Origin: Chara braunii
Lineage: Eukaryota > Streptophyta > Charophyceae > Charales > Characeae
DNA: 24,944 bases
Reading direction: 5' to 3'
NCBI GenBank assembly: GCA_003427395.1
Contig: BFEA01000139.1
Location: 2,564,941 to 2,589,884, forward strand
The stretch's first letter is position 1. Every line of letters begins with the position of its first letter. Made by a program: the position numbers and the translations under genes. Below are positions 9,210-19,013 of this stretch, piece by piece. The notes beneath the pieces were generated by a model. It saw only the letters and a list, made by a program, of their open reading frames with translations. It was not told where the DNA came from and ran no database searches.

Positions 9210-10013
9210 TTACTGTCCAGCTGCCCTTCGTCGAACCTCCCTTGCACGATCCTCAATTTCTTGTTGCATTTGTCTCTTTGTATTCTGCAATTGAAGAAGC
9301 ATTTCTTCTGAAAAGAAGGTTGTTGGAGATCTGTCTTCTCCCCTGCTCATCTTTTCCTTCCCCTTCATTGCCCATTGATATCGCAAGATGCTGGCCCATT
9401 GGTCGAACCAGTCACTGAAAGATGGCCCAAATTCTCTTATCCACTTGTCATTTTCTTCCCCCAGGTCCTCCTCTCTTCCCTGTACTTCCCTTGTGAGAGT
9501 TGTCACTTCATCTTCTTCCTCCTCGCTATTGAGGTCTATGACCTCGATGGGCTCCTCCTCTTCCATCCTCTACCTTTTCCTTCGGCTCCCCTCTTCCTCA
9601 CTGTTAGTGTCATTGTCCGATGGGAGAAGTATTGGCTCCCCCTCCCTTAGTGGCGAAGGCCCTCTGGTCCCTTGTTTCTTCCCTCCTCTGTTTATGACCA
9701 GGTTGTGATCAAATCCCACGTACAGCTTCCTCTTCTTGGAGCTTGATTCCCCGGCCTGTCTTGTCGGCTGTTGTTCATTAGGGCGGTTGATAGCATTGCT
9801 GTCGTTCTCATTTTCAAACTTCATTCTGTCTTTTCTTGTTGTTTTCTTCCTGCCTGGTCCTGTCCATGCGTAATAGTCACCACATTCCCTCATACGCACA
9901 CATTCCCTCCCATCCCGTTTGCAGATTTGCAGGCTTCCCCAAAACTCTTGATTGCCCCCATATGATTGGTAGTCCCAGTATCCCTTAGAACGTTTGACAC
10001 ATTGTCCCAGCAC
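9210..10013 (-). pseudogene. Acidic and coiled-coil ORF with a SUMO-interaction-like motif; one in-frame stop
   Basis: Two frames on the minus strand, 10013-9570 and 9566-9210, are in the same register and separated only by a TAG at 9570-9572, so they were probably one protein of about 267 codons. The first part has a cysteine-containing segment (ICKRDGRECVRMRECGDYYAW) and a basic, Lys/Arg-rich linker. The second begins with a glutamate run and has IEVIDLNSEEEEDE at 9548-9507, matching the usual pattern of a SUMO-interacting motif (hydrophobic core, Asp, acidic/Ser tail). A charged, probably coiled-coil C-terminus follows. The first start is GTG or lies upstream, so the true N-terminus is unknown. 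It sits about 270 bp beyond the integrase stop on the same strand. I do not recognise the family. It may be an extra retroelement ORF or the N-terminus of the decayed gene further on. Confidence 0.5.
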
Positions 10014-10142
10014 ATAGGTACCTCATGTAGACAGTCCCCAGAATTGCCCCGCAAAAACTATGGTACATTGTCCCAGCCCATTGGTACCTCATATAGACAA
10101 TCCCCAGAATTGTCCCACAAAAACCATGGTACATTGTCCCGG
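9999..10142 (+). repeat. 66-bp tandem repeat, two units plus a partial
   Basis: ACATTGTCCC begins units at 9999, 10065 and 10131. Units differ by about ten substitutions. The repeat lies between the integrase end and the acidic ORF. Minus frames through it show a 22-residue repeat, but one unit frame contains stops, so coding is doubtful. Confidence 0.85.
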
Positions 10143-10286
10143 GCTCCCAATCCCATTCATACTCAGCCCACGCAGTCACCCCATGTTCCACAGTAAAGAG
10201 ACACAAAACGAACAACTCCTGCAGTCATGATTACTTCCACAGGGAGGTGGTATAGAATCGTAGCCAGCCGTCTGCCTTTCAAGTTG

Positions 10287-10904
10287 TCAATTCCCCTGTT
10301 TCGATATCCTGGCTTCCTGTAACCATTGTTCCACTGGATCCCTGCTCAAAAACCTGACCAGTCTCTGTCCCGGAAATAACCCTCTTATGCTAGTACCATC
10401 AAGATCCTCAAGTTCGAACGTGTTCAATCCCACCCGCTTAGCGATCCTATAGGGCCCTTTGAATCTCTTCCCCAACTGCCCAGACCACGTGCTTTCCAAA
10501 GCCGAGTTCCTAACTAGCACTTTTTCTCCCACCTGGAGCGGCTCCTTCCGGATGTTCTTTACCTGATCCCACCTTGCTTTGTCCCTCATTCGACTATCCA
10601 TCAACCGCCTGACCACATCCTCCAAGGCTTCCTCATTCCTCAAGACCTGTTGGCAACGTGCGACGATTAGTTCCTCCGTAGACATGTGCGGATTGTCATG
10701 TAGCCTGTTCCAGGTAGGAACCAGGGCTTCCACCGAAAAATCGATCTCCCTCCCATACCAGAGTTCCGCCGGAATGCATCCCGTCGTCCTTTTTGGCATC
10801 ATGTTCTCGAAGAAGACCGCCTGCTTAAGGTACCGAGGCCAGTTCCCTAGGTCATTGGCTGCCAACTCAGCGATCGTGTTTTTCAAGGTCCGGTGCCCTC
10901 TTTC
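10287..10904 (-). pseudogene. Integrase C-terminal part with GPY-type domain
   Basis: Frame 10904-10287 begins directly after the gap with an ERGHR segment typical of the integrase core end, then KRTTGCIPAELWYGRE. The C-terminal domain has RFKGPYRIAKRVGLNTFELED (from about 10460), matching the GPY/F module of Ty3/gypsy integrases. It ends at a stop after QWLQEARISKQGN. This segment has no internal stop, and it is the best-kept stretch of the element. Confidence 0.9.
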
Positions 10905-11509
10905 NNNNNNNNNNNNNNNNNNNNNNNNNNNNNNNNNNNNNNNNNNNNNNNNNNNNNNNNNNNNNNNNNNNNNNNNNNNNNNNNNNNNNNNNNNNNNNNN
11001 NNNNNNNNNNNNNNNNNNNNNNNNNNNNNNNNNNNNNNNNNNNNNNNNNNNNNNNNNNNNNNNNNNNNNNNNNNNNNNNNNNNNNNNNNNNNNNNNNNNN
11101 NNNNNNNNNNNNNNNNNNNNNNNNNNNNNNNNNNNNNNNNNNNNNNNNNNNNNNNNNNNNNNNNNNNNNNNNNNNNNNNNNNNNNNNNNNNNNNNNNNNN
11201 NNNNNNNNNNNNNNNNNNNNNNNNNNNNNNNNNNNNNNNNNNNNNNNNNNNNNNNNNNNNNNNNNNNNNNNNNNNNNNNNNNNNNNNNNNNNNNNNNNNN
11301 NNNNNNNNNNNNNNNNNNNNNNNNNNNNNNNNNNNNNNNNNNNNNNNNNNNNNNNNNNNNNNNNNNNNNNNNNNNNNNNNNNNNNNNNNNNNNNNNNNNN
11401 NNNNNNNNNNNNNNNNNNNNNNNNNNNNNNNNNNNNNNNNNNNNNNNNNNNNNNNNNNNNNNNNNNNNNNNNNNNNNNNNNNNNNNNNNNNNNNNNNNNN
11501 NNNNNNNNN
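10905..11509. other. Assembly gap (605 N)
   Basis: Runs of N hide the middle of integrase, where the second Asp and the Glu of the DDE triad would lie. Long open frames that cross it are artefacts of N being read as open. Confidence 0.99.
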
Positions 11510-12129
11510 ATCCACTCGGCCACTCCCTTCCCCGTCTTTTTCTTAAGAGTTACCGCCTCTATGTAGCTACTGAGGTTATCTCTTGCATCCAAGATGTACC
11601 TATATCTGTCCGTCGATATAGGCATGACCGCCAGGTCGAGGTGAACCAAGTGCCCTGGTCCTAGTACCTGGGTAGGCCTAAGGGGTTCGAAGACACGTGC
11701 GGAGCTCCTCTCTTGTCATATCAGGCATGTTTGGCAATACGTAGCCACCATACCTGCCATACCTGGCTAGAAGTAAAGTGGTGCAATTTTCGCAAGGGTC
11801 CCTTTTGATGACCTGTTCCCTCCAGCTAGTCCATCGTGCATTGTCTGGATTATGTCAAACAGCCTAGACCTTTCGCATACGACCCGCCTAGGCATTATTC
11901 CTTCTCCTTTCTTGAATAGGTGACCGTGCCTCAAGACATACTTTTCGGCTTCCTCCCTTGCCTTGGGGCTGACTTCCATAGGCTGCTTATTTCCTATAAG
12001 CAGCAGACCGATTTCTCTAAAGGTGTGATTATACATCTGGATAAGAAAGAATTCTCGTTCCTTCTGGCCGGTGTCTTGCTCCTCATGAGCCTGATTCACT
12101 AGGTGTTGCTGCTCTCGTCGCGTCCAAGT
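11510..12129 (-). pseudogene. Integrase N-terminal zinc-binding and start of core domain
   Basis: Integrase inserts the element DNA. In the same frame as RNase H, a linker (12099 onwards) leads to HDGLAGGN at about 11835, where the second zinc-binding His of the HHCC finger is Asn. LYF then meets TAG (11767-11769) where the family has Trp before PGM. The second Cys of the finger (C-L-I-x-Q) is replaced by TGA (11716-11718). The core begins at HLDLAVMP (first catalytic Asp, about 11640) and runs through DARDNLSSYIEAV to the assembly gap. The zinc finger is therefore broken in two ligands. Confidence 0.8.
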
Positions 12130-14063
12130 TTATACTAGATTCATCACAGCCTCCCGACCCCCTTCAACGGCCATTGCCATCAGCTTTTCCTTTGGTCCCA
12201 TCGCTATTCCCCACGAATCCTTCTCATCCTTCCGTCTAATCGTGGTGACCGGCCCTTCCCTGAGTTCCGCAACTACCGCAGGCGCGCCCTTTTCCAGGGT
12301 CTGAATCAGCAGTTGATTCATTGTAGGAGCAGTGTCTACCATCTCGTTATCTATGACAAGGGTCCCCCCTTCGTATTCTAGGAAGGCGTCGATTAGTTCC
12401 GCATCTTGTACTCCCTCCGGCGTAATGCAGACCCTACTTAGCCCGTCCACCCTATTTCGGAGTCCCCCAATTCGTTCGACCTTGTAGTCGAATTGCCATA
12501 TGAAGCCTATCCATCTCCCAACAGTCGGGTCTATAGATTTGTAATTCTTTAATGCCCCGGCGACATTGGTCGGATCGATTCTCAGGATAAACCATCTCTC
12601 GAATAGGTATGCCTGAAAAGTCTTAAAGCAATGTAGAATGGCTAAGACCTCTTTCTTGAACTATGAGTACCGCCGCTCTGCCGAATTCAGGGTCCTGCTC
12701 TCAAATCTGATAGGCCTCTCCTTGCCTTCCTCGCTCTTCTGTATCAGTACTCCCCCTACTGCCAAGGGTCCTCCATCTGTTTCCAAGATAAAAGGTCGTC
12801 CTACTTCGTCATTGAAGCAAGGTGCTACCAAGGTGACTTGGTCGGAAGTCAGGATATCCTTAAGAGTCTGGACTGCCGCCTCCCTATCCTCAGTCCACTC
12901 CATAGTCCCTCCTTCCCTAATCATTACGCGGATAGGTTCTGCTACCTTTGCGAACCCTTTGATAAAGATCCTTCAGAATCCGACTACCCCTAGGAAGGCT
13001 CGTACCTCCGTCGTGGTGCGCAGAGGTGTCGGTCATTGAGAGATCTTATCTGTCTTTGCCGGGTCGGGTTTCCTCCCATAGGCCCCACAGCGAAATCCTA
13101 GTATGGTCACTTTTGGGACCGCCAGAATGCTCTTTGGTCCACTTGCGGTGATATTATATACCAGGAATTGCTGGAGCAGATCCTTGATATCTTGTAGATG
13201 ATCTCAGACAAACTTCCGTATGCCAGCTGGACCTCCGTCTCATCCTTGTTTCGCGCGCCTTTTATGGGATTATCGTCTATATAAGGCTCGCATTTCTTTG
13301 GAAACATATCCTCTGCAATGGCTAGCATCCTCCTTTGCACCTCTGCCACAGCATTCGTGAAACCCATAGGGGTCACTGGCATTTGAAACTGCCCTATCGA
13401 CGTGTGCATGACGGTATATGGTCTATCCCTTGCATCGAGCGGCAGCTGGTCATAACCTGAGTACAGATCTACCAAGGAGTAGATGCTTCGCCCAACATGG
13501 GATTCTGCCAGTAGATCGGCCTGTGGGAGCGATCCCGCATCCCGGATTGTTACTGCGTTCAGCTTCTGCAAGTCCTGAAACCATTTGAGTGTCTTGTTTG
13601 GCTTCCGGAAAACGAATCACTTGTTCGCATAAGGGGATGAGGTGGGTTCGGCCACGAATGAATCTATCTTGGCTCTAAGCAACTCAGTGACTTCCGCCGC
13701 TATTCCGAACCCGTAGGCAGGCCCTTTGTCGTTCCGGCATTCGTGTTCCACTGTGTAGATTCTAACGGGGGAGATCAACTTTGCGTCTAATCGACCTTTC
13801 TGGTGGTTATTGAAGGCAAAGGCTAAACGGAACTCCTGACACGCTTTCCTTATCAGTTGTGTCTCTTCCCCCGTTAGGAACCCTTCTACCCCTATCTTCA
13901 TGGTATCGGCTATCTCGTCAGGTATCCGGTGCCCTTCTGCTGCTCGCCTCTCCCTTATTATCCGCAGGATCTCTTTCTCCTTTTCCATGGCCTCTTCCTT
14001 TGATGTTTCAACTAGGATCGAGACCGGCTTGGTTTTCTTCCCTACGGGTTTGTACTTTCGCAC
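12130..14063 (-). pseudogene. Reverse transcriptase and RNase H of pol
   Basis: RT copies the element RNA into DNA and RNase H removes the RNA. Frame 14063-13617 is the N-terminal RT part. TGA 13617-13619 replaces the Trp expected after SPYANK. Frame 13571-13107 has SLVDLYSGYDQLPL (first catalytic Asp) and YIDD (13283-13272, the other two Asp). A frameshift follows near 13235. The next register has stops at 13204-13206, 13033-13035 and 12973-12975, all TGA, the second at the Trp of the common WP motif. From 12924 RNase H begins, with RPFILETDGGPLAVGGVLIQ (the TDGG Asp). TAG 12661-12663 interrupts it, and the frame runs on through the connection region to TAA 12130-12132. The catalytic residues I can see are intact, but the reading frame is not. 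Confidence 0.9.
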
Positions 14064-14719
14064 ACTCCCTTCTGGGATCGTTCTCCTAAAAAATGAACGG
14101 TCGGGATCGGCCTTGCTACCTCTGAGACGCGGGGATGGATGCTGGCTAGCTTCTTATTCAGACAGTAACCCTTTCGGACCCCGTCTTCAAATTTAGCCAG
14201 CGCTGCGGGGTCCACCCCCAGCTTGTGGTACCTGATGGTCTTAACGAGTTGTAACAAGTCTGGGATTTCAAGCACCACCTCCGACGTTTCATTCCGGGTT
14301 TCCTTTGGCTTGGGCAGGCTGGCCCCAAGTTCGACTTCCGACTCTTTTTCTGTCACCATAACTTCCAGGACCTCGTCCTCTTGCCTCCTTTTCTTCGTAG
14401 GTAGGCCCATCTTGATCCACTCCTTCTTGCTAAAGGCTTCCTCAATCATGATTTCTACCCTTTCCCTCATACCTTCCATTCGTGCGAATGCCCCATTTCG
14501 CGCACTCTCCTCGAACGTCGGCGACCAGGTTGCCAATTTGCCTTTCGGCGGATTGCCTCCGCTCCCAAGTACTCGGAGGAGTTCTCCGCGGCCGGTCACT
14601 GGGTCCTCGATGTCTACCATGTATGTGCCATTGTGCAGATGCATACCTATCATCTCTACATTGGCGCACCACGGTCTCCCGAGAATTATGTCATGGTCCA
14701 TTTCGTCCATCACGGTCAT
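14042..14719 (-). pseudogene. Protease C-terminal part and protease-RT linker
   Basis: This continues the protease frame after TAA 14741-14743. DHDIILGRPW near the start is the typical ILG-x-PW element at the end of retroelement aspartic proteases. Then comes a long, mostly charged linker. The final codons lose register near 14085-14095, where a run of six T appears to be one base short. Downstream sequence in the other frame (RKYKPVGKKTKPV) is the expected continuation. Confidence 0.75.
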
Positions 14720-14740
14720 CCGTTGGAAGGATGAGATTGA

Positions 14741-15604
14741 TTACCTGATCCCCGCCCTGACTGCACATTTTGTAATGTACCCTGCAAAGGGAATCTCCCC
14801 GCCAGCTCCCCGGATACTCCCCATCACTTCCTTGTTCACGGTGCAGCCGGTAATCGTTGCAAAATCCCGTCGTATGAGGGTAATTTCTGCACCGCCGTCC
14901 ACTAATGCATCTGTGTGGTGGGTTCTGATTTGGACCTTCAGCTTTCCTACGGGCAAGGCATGGAAGCTAAGCTTCGTCCCGGGTGGCGCCCTCATGACTT
15001 CACCCCCTTCTCGATCTGGTAGGCTTAGGCGGATGTCTGCAAAGGCCTTTTCCAGGTCTTCCAGATCCCCATGGATCCTTTGGAGGTTGGAGACGCCCTG
15101 GGGTGCCTCTGCTTCTTCTGTCTCCTGCTCCGGTGGTTCCGGGGCCTCCTCTACCTCTACGTGGTTGCGCGTTAGCAACTGCCTGAGCCCTTTAAGCAGC
15201 CTTGGGCTGGCTTGCAGCATGGTCTAGAAGGATACCGATACCATGGTACCCAGCAGCTTGCTCAGGGTGCCGTCAATCTCTGGCGAGGTCAAGATCGGGA
15301 TTTGGTACCTGAACTTCTTTTTTGTTGCCGTAACCTTGTCTACCGGCTCCTCCTCCCTTGCCTTCCCGTAGACCTTCTCTTGTTCCCCGGTCTCAGTTTC
15401 TTCCTGATCTGCGTCAGTCCCAGCAACCTCTTCCATTACCGTGTCTCGAATAAGCTTTTTTTCCGCACCGGCCCGTTGGGTGGTGATGTTTACCCTATCC
15501 TGCCCATTGCCTTCTAGGATGAAATTGGTCTGTGGTCCACGTCCCCGTGGTTGGTCCCAGACAATATCGGTTACCGGCTCTGCTTCTACGGCGGCTATAT
15601 CCAA
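14741..15604 (-). pseudogene. Protease region of pol, with DGG at the active site
   Basis: Retrotransposon aspartic proteases cut the polyprotein. Two segments, 15604-15224 and 15220-14741, share one frame and are split by TAG (15224-15226). The first is acidic linker. The second holds ALVDGGAEITLI at about residue 106, where D-G-G (14899-14891) stands in place of the usual D-S/T-G triad, followed by a hydrophobic strand and a later GSIRGAGGEIPFAGY flap-like region. The frame ends at TAA (14741-14743), and the register goes on into the DIILGRPW segment. Ser/Thr-to-Gly in the active site could inactivate the enzyme or be a family trait. Confidence 0.75.
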
Positions 15605-15683
15605 GTTATTCAGGATGATGACGGCACGTTCCTCCTGGCGAATTCCAATTCACGCGCTCTCCCTGGGGTCCGAGAATCTCACC

Positions 15684-16040
15684 CTAAAGAGACCTAGTGC
15701 ATCTCTGTCTCATGATATCATGGTTGAGTCTTGGGCAAGTCCGCACAAAATGTCCGACCATTGTGCAATACCTGCATTGCTCATTGGACGGATCCCTTCT
15801 GCCATACCCCCGATTCGCCACCGCTGCCGGAACTACGGCCTCTTGGGGCGGGAGGACGGGTCGGGACACCTGCGCCTGCATTACTAATAGCGCATTTTTC
15901 ATTCTTTCCATCTTGCTGTTAACCTCGTGCACTCGTTCGTGTAGGCTTTCTATCCCCTTCTTGACCTTATCCCCTGTCTTCCTAGTGAAGTCTATAACCT
16001 CCCCTTCCTTGAGCAGGGCTAGCGTATCGGTCACCACTGT
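15684..16040 (-). pseudogene. Gag C-terminus with CCHC zinc knuckle
   Basis: This is in frame with the capsid part above across the TAG at 16041-16043. A helical, Lys/Glu-rich segment leads to CRYCTMVGHFVRTC (15776-15735), a CX2CX4HX4C knuckle that binds RNA in gag proteins. A TAG at 15684-15686 ends it. The same register continues with GEILGPQGERV until a frame change near 15635 moves it to the next segment. This is the end of gag, or gag-pol if there was no separate frame. Confidence 0.85.
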
Positions 16041-17318
16041 CTATTCAGCGAGGTCTGTTACCGTGCTGAAGTCCACATCCCTAGTGTACTCGAACTTGCT
16101 AGTCTGCTGGTAGGCTGACAGAATCTTATCTTTGTCGAATTCGGAGAACTGCCTGAGGAAATACTTACTCATTATCCGGTCTGTTACCCCAGGAATTCGC
16201 AACGCGACTAAAGTAAAGGCCCTTAGGAAGTCGTTGTAAGTCGCATAGTTCTTCCCTTGGACTGCCGCCAACTCGGCTTCTGTTGCCATCTTCTCCGCCT
16301 TTAAGTACTTCCTCATCATCTCGTTCCTGGTTTCCTTCCAAGATCCACTAGTGGCGACAATGGCCATAATGTTTATACCCAGACTCAGTGACACATACTG
16401 CCCCAAATGGTCCATCTTCTCTTCCTCACTCCATTTCAACAAGGCTGCCAGGTTCTCATAGTCTATCAGGAACTCCGTAATGTTCGCCCCATCAAAAGTG
16501 AGTTTCTTCTTGGCATCGGTCAGATACCCCTGATTCTTATTAAGAGTCTGGGTGAGGGTCGCTACTATTTTCTTAAGACCTCCCTCAGAGTTACCTGCTT
16601 CACCGGCCGGACTGGTCCCTTCTCCTTCCTTGCTATCCCCCTGCTTTTCCCCATCCTTTGGCGTCCCCTCAGGATCAAACCATCCTAGCACCCTTTCTCT
16701 GAGACTCCAAAGTCCGTCACAACCCCTTGCTACTTTTAGTATGGCGGGCAGGCGACTAGCCCCGCTGTCCATAGCAGGTGGGGTCGTAGCCTTTTCTGCC
16801 TCCACGGTCGGAGCGTCCCCTTTTTCCTTCCCTTTCTTGTTGGGTGTTCCCTTATGGCTGTTATCCTTCCCTCCATGCCTGATTTCGCCCTGAATGACCC
16901 TACGTTCCTCTCGCGACCCTTCTCCCAGGGAGTCCCTTTCATTCTCAGCCATCATTTCCTCCATAAGCCTCACTTTATATTCTGCAGTCCGTTTTTTTAT
17001 CTCTGCCAGCTTACGGTGGGCGTCCGAGACCTTCGTTTTCCTGGGCGTCGTTCCTTCTAAGTTTCGAGGACTTGATCTTCCATTGTCTCTCCCCTCCCTA
17101 TTTTCCTGAGGTCCTTTTTTGCTACCCCCGGCTCTCCCCGAACTTTCGCCTGTCGAAAGATCCTTCCCATCTTCCCTGGTTCCCTCTGGTTTCGCCGACT
17201 CTCGATCCCTTATTGATGCTTCGTTTCGTTCCGTACCCCTACCCGTGCCCTGACTTCCTTTGCTTCGCAGTTCCTCAGCCTCTTCTTCCGACGCCATCCC
17301 TTTATCTACCTTGCACAT
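16041..17318 (-). pseudogene. Ty3/gypsy gag, N-terminal and capsid part
   Basis: Gag forms the virus-like particle that packages retrotransposon RNA. The ATG at 17318 opens 425 codons. Residues 1-240 are hydrophilic, rich in Glu, Lys, Gly and Arg and low in complexity. From about 270 a capsid-like domain begins (LTFDGANITEFLIDYENLAA), helical and with Trp and Leu spacing typical of retrotransposon gag, running to about 410. The frame ends at TAG (16041-16043), but the same register continues to the zinc knuckle, so this stop is probably a Gln-to-stop change. A long 5' region of 434 bp separates the start from the neighbouring gene copy A. As assembled, the product would lack the knuckle and all enzymes. 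Confidence 0.85.
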
Positions 17319-17751
17319 GGAAATTTTTTTTTCGAAACGGCCGGTTGTTCATAGCTTCCCTAGTTCCCGGGCCCTAAGGCCCCCTCATTCTTACTTATTT
17401 CCATGTTTTCCCGGCTTATTTTGTCGGGACGACTCGCCTAACAATTTCCTACAGGGCACCAATCTGTCTTACTTCTGCCGGAAGGCTTGCTACCGAGGTT
17501 TGACATTTTGTCACTGTCGTGCCCCGGTCCCTTAGGGCGGTGTCTGAGGCTGGCGGCTCTCCCCTTGAGGGTAGCCCTTTTGACTCCCCGGCACCCGGAT
17601 GTCCCAGCGCTTTTCAGCGCGGGTGGTCTCCCCAGTTCCACCCCTGCCACGATTGCAGGTGGGACGGAGCTCTGACCACTGCTTCCTTGCTCACGGCTAG
17701 CTTCTCATTCCGATTTTCCACCTTTCACTTTTTTTCCGGTACTTTCTTTTC
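17319..17751. other. Leader between copy A and gag; no LTR found
   Basis: Mixed-composition DNA directly upstream of gag, where a 5' LTR and primer-binding site should lie. I see a TGGTGCCCTGTAGG sequence on the minus strand (17448-17461) that could be a primer-binding site, but no second LTR copy with which to test it. Confidence 0.4.
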
Positions 17752-18864
17752 TCACGCCGGTCCCTCAGGTCTGTCTTGCTCATCCGGTTCTTCAAACAGA
17801 TCGGTCACCCCTGCAAGATAGTTTTCTCCCATTTCTATTTCCCTGACAATTATTGGTTCATATTCCTCAAACGTCATGCGTGGTGACCCGAATATCAAGA
17901 TTTCGATGAGTTCGAGTAGTTCACGGGTCTAGTTTCCCCAAAACGACCCGTGCCTAACTGACACATCGTAAAACATCCCCGTCGTTTGCGGACGAAAGTA
18001 GTGGTTCCAGACTAGAGTCGACTCCACCACGCTTCTTGCCCTTGAGAGACTGCCAAATACCAAGTCTACCATGAAGCGAGTCACTCGGCACCGCAGTCCC
18101 GTCATCAGGGCCTTGAACTCTCGCCATCCTCCTACCTTCACCCGGGTTCTCAGCCCCACGTTCCTTCCTCCTCGCACCTCCTGGCCTATCCGGTCCACTA
18201 TCCTAGTAGCCCTTTGGAAGATTGCTAACAGTCCATGCCCTAGTGCCAGTTTCGTTCCTAGCATGTGCCATCCGACCTCTGGCAGGTATACGGTTCCCGT
18301 TACCTTTAGGTCGATATACAGGTCGTCCCCTGGTCCCCTATCGAACCTCATCCCACTCCACAAGCATTCTACCATCATGAACGCCTGTTCCCTTCCCAAG
18401 GTCACGACTCTCCATTCAGTGTCAATTCTCGGACCATGTAGCTTGTCGGGAGCGATACCTCTCATAACAGTCATTTTGTCAAAACGGACATATTATATTT
18501 TTTGAACGAAATCAAAACTGATTTTTTTTGCCAAAATCCGGTCGGAATTTTTTGATCCTGGGGGTCCGGCGTTCCCAAAACGCCGGACCCCCCTGGTCTA
18601 TGGTTGAGACCAGATACTTTTTTTTTTTTTTTTTTTTTAATCTGGTCTCATCCATAGACCAGGGGGGTCCGGCGTTTTGGGAACGCCGGACCCCCAAGAG
18701 CAAAAAAATTCGACCGGATTTTGGCAAAAAAAATCAGTTTTGATTTCGTTCAAAAGATATAATATGTCCGTTTTGACGAAATGGCTGTTTCATCCGCCTC
18801 CACTTTCCGTGGGTGGCCGAGGGTGCGTGGGCCGTCGCAACATCCGTGCGCGTCTCATCGCCAT
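17752..18864 (-). pseudogene. Family-X copy A, interrupted by a foldback element, a frameshift and a TAG
   Basis: This is one of four tandem copies of an unrecognised protein family. From ATG 18864 the frame gives MAMRRARMLRRPTHPRPP, similar in layout to copy B. It is then split at 18793 by a 324-bp foldback element with TCAT flanks. Beyond the element the frame resumes with EVSL after a TGA, then needs a further frame change to reach the long open part (from 18474). That part has EWRVVTLGREQAFMMVECLW, VYLPEVGWHMLGTKLALG, VGGWREF and RFMVDLVFG, all with counterparts in the other copies. TAG 17929-17931 stands where copy D has Trp (GNW). The same frame continues LLELIEILIF to an acidic end, LFEEPDEQ, and TGA at 17752-17754. 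The ATG at 18474 lies inside the foldback arm, so it is not the original start. The function is unknown. Confidence 0.7.
18466..18789. mobile_element. 324-bp foldback (MITE-like) element with T21 centre, TCAT duplication
   Basis: Left arm 18466-18616 and right arm 18639-18789 are nearly perfect inverted repeats of about 151 bp, separated by a run of 21 T (18618-18638). Ends are AACAG(T/C)CATTT(T/C)GTC. TCAT flanks both sides (18462-18465 and 18790-18793), fitting a 4-bp target duplication. Each arm also contains its own hairpin, GGGGGTCCGGCGTT against AACGCCGGACCCCC (left 18560-18592, right 18663-18695). No transposase is present, so it would be non-autonomous. It interrupts copy A. Confidence 0.85.
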
Positions 18865-19013
18865 TGTTGATTTAGCGGTCCCCTGCACAGTTTAAACAGC
18901 AAGCGAGTTTACTTATTTCATCTTTCTCTTTCGTCCTCACCCGCGCAACTCCCCGGTTCTTAACCTCGATACTCCATTTCCTCTCTATCTCCTTCCCCTT
19001 TTTCTTGCTTCTC

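Larger units (their letters stand above)
10287..17318 (-). mobile_element. Ty3/gypsy LTR retrotransposon internal region (gag-pol), decayed
   Basis: On the minus strand the order is capsid-type gag, CCHC knuckle, protease, reverse transcriptase, RNase H, integrase with a GPY-type C-terminus. Integrase after RNase H defines Ty3/gypsy. About twelve in-frame stops and at least four frameshifts break what was probably one polyprotein. I could not find the pair of LTRs, so the ends given are those of the coding region. A 605-base gap lies in the integrase. No chromodomain is seen. Confidence 0.93.

Noticed and set aside
10579-11664. Long plus and minus frames across the N gap
   Set aside because: N bases are read as open, so the length is artificial.
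14223-15227. 334-residue plus-strand frame
   Set aside because: It is antisense to the clearly recognisable protease and linker of pol.
16041-16043. Programmed stop readthrough between gag parts
   Set aside because: Retroviral-type readthrough separates gag from pol. Here the stop falls inside gag before the zinc knuckle, and many other stops follow.
17448-17461. Primer-binding site TGGTGCCCTGTAGG on the minus strand
   Set aside because: The position is right, but I cannot match a specific tRNA end, and no LTR pair confirms the boundary.
18528-18743. Pair of 71-residue frames on opposite strands
   Set aside because: They are the two mirror readings of the foldback element arms.
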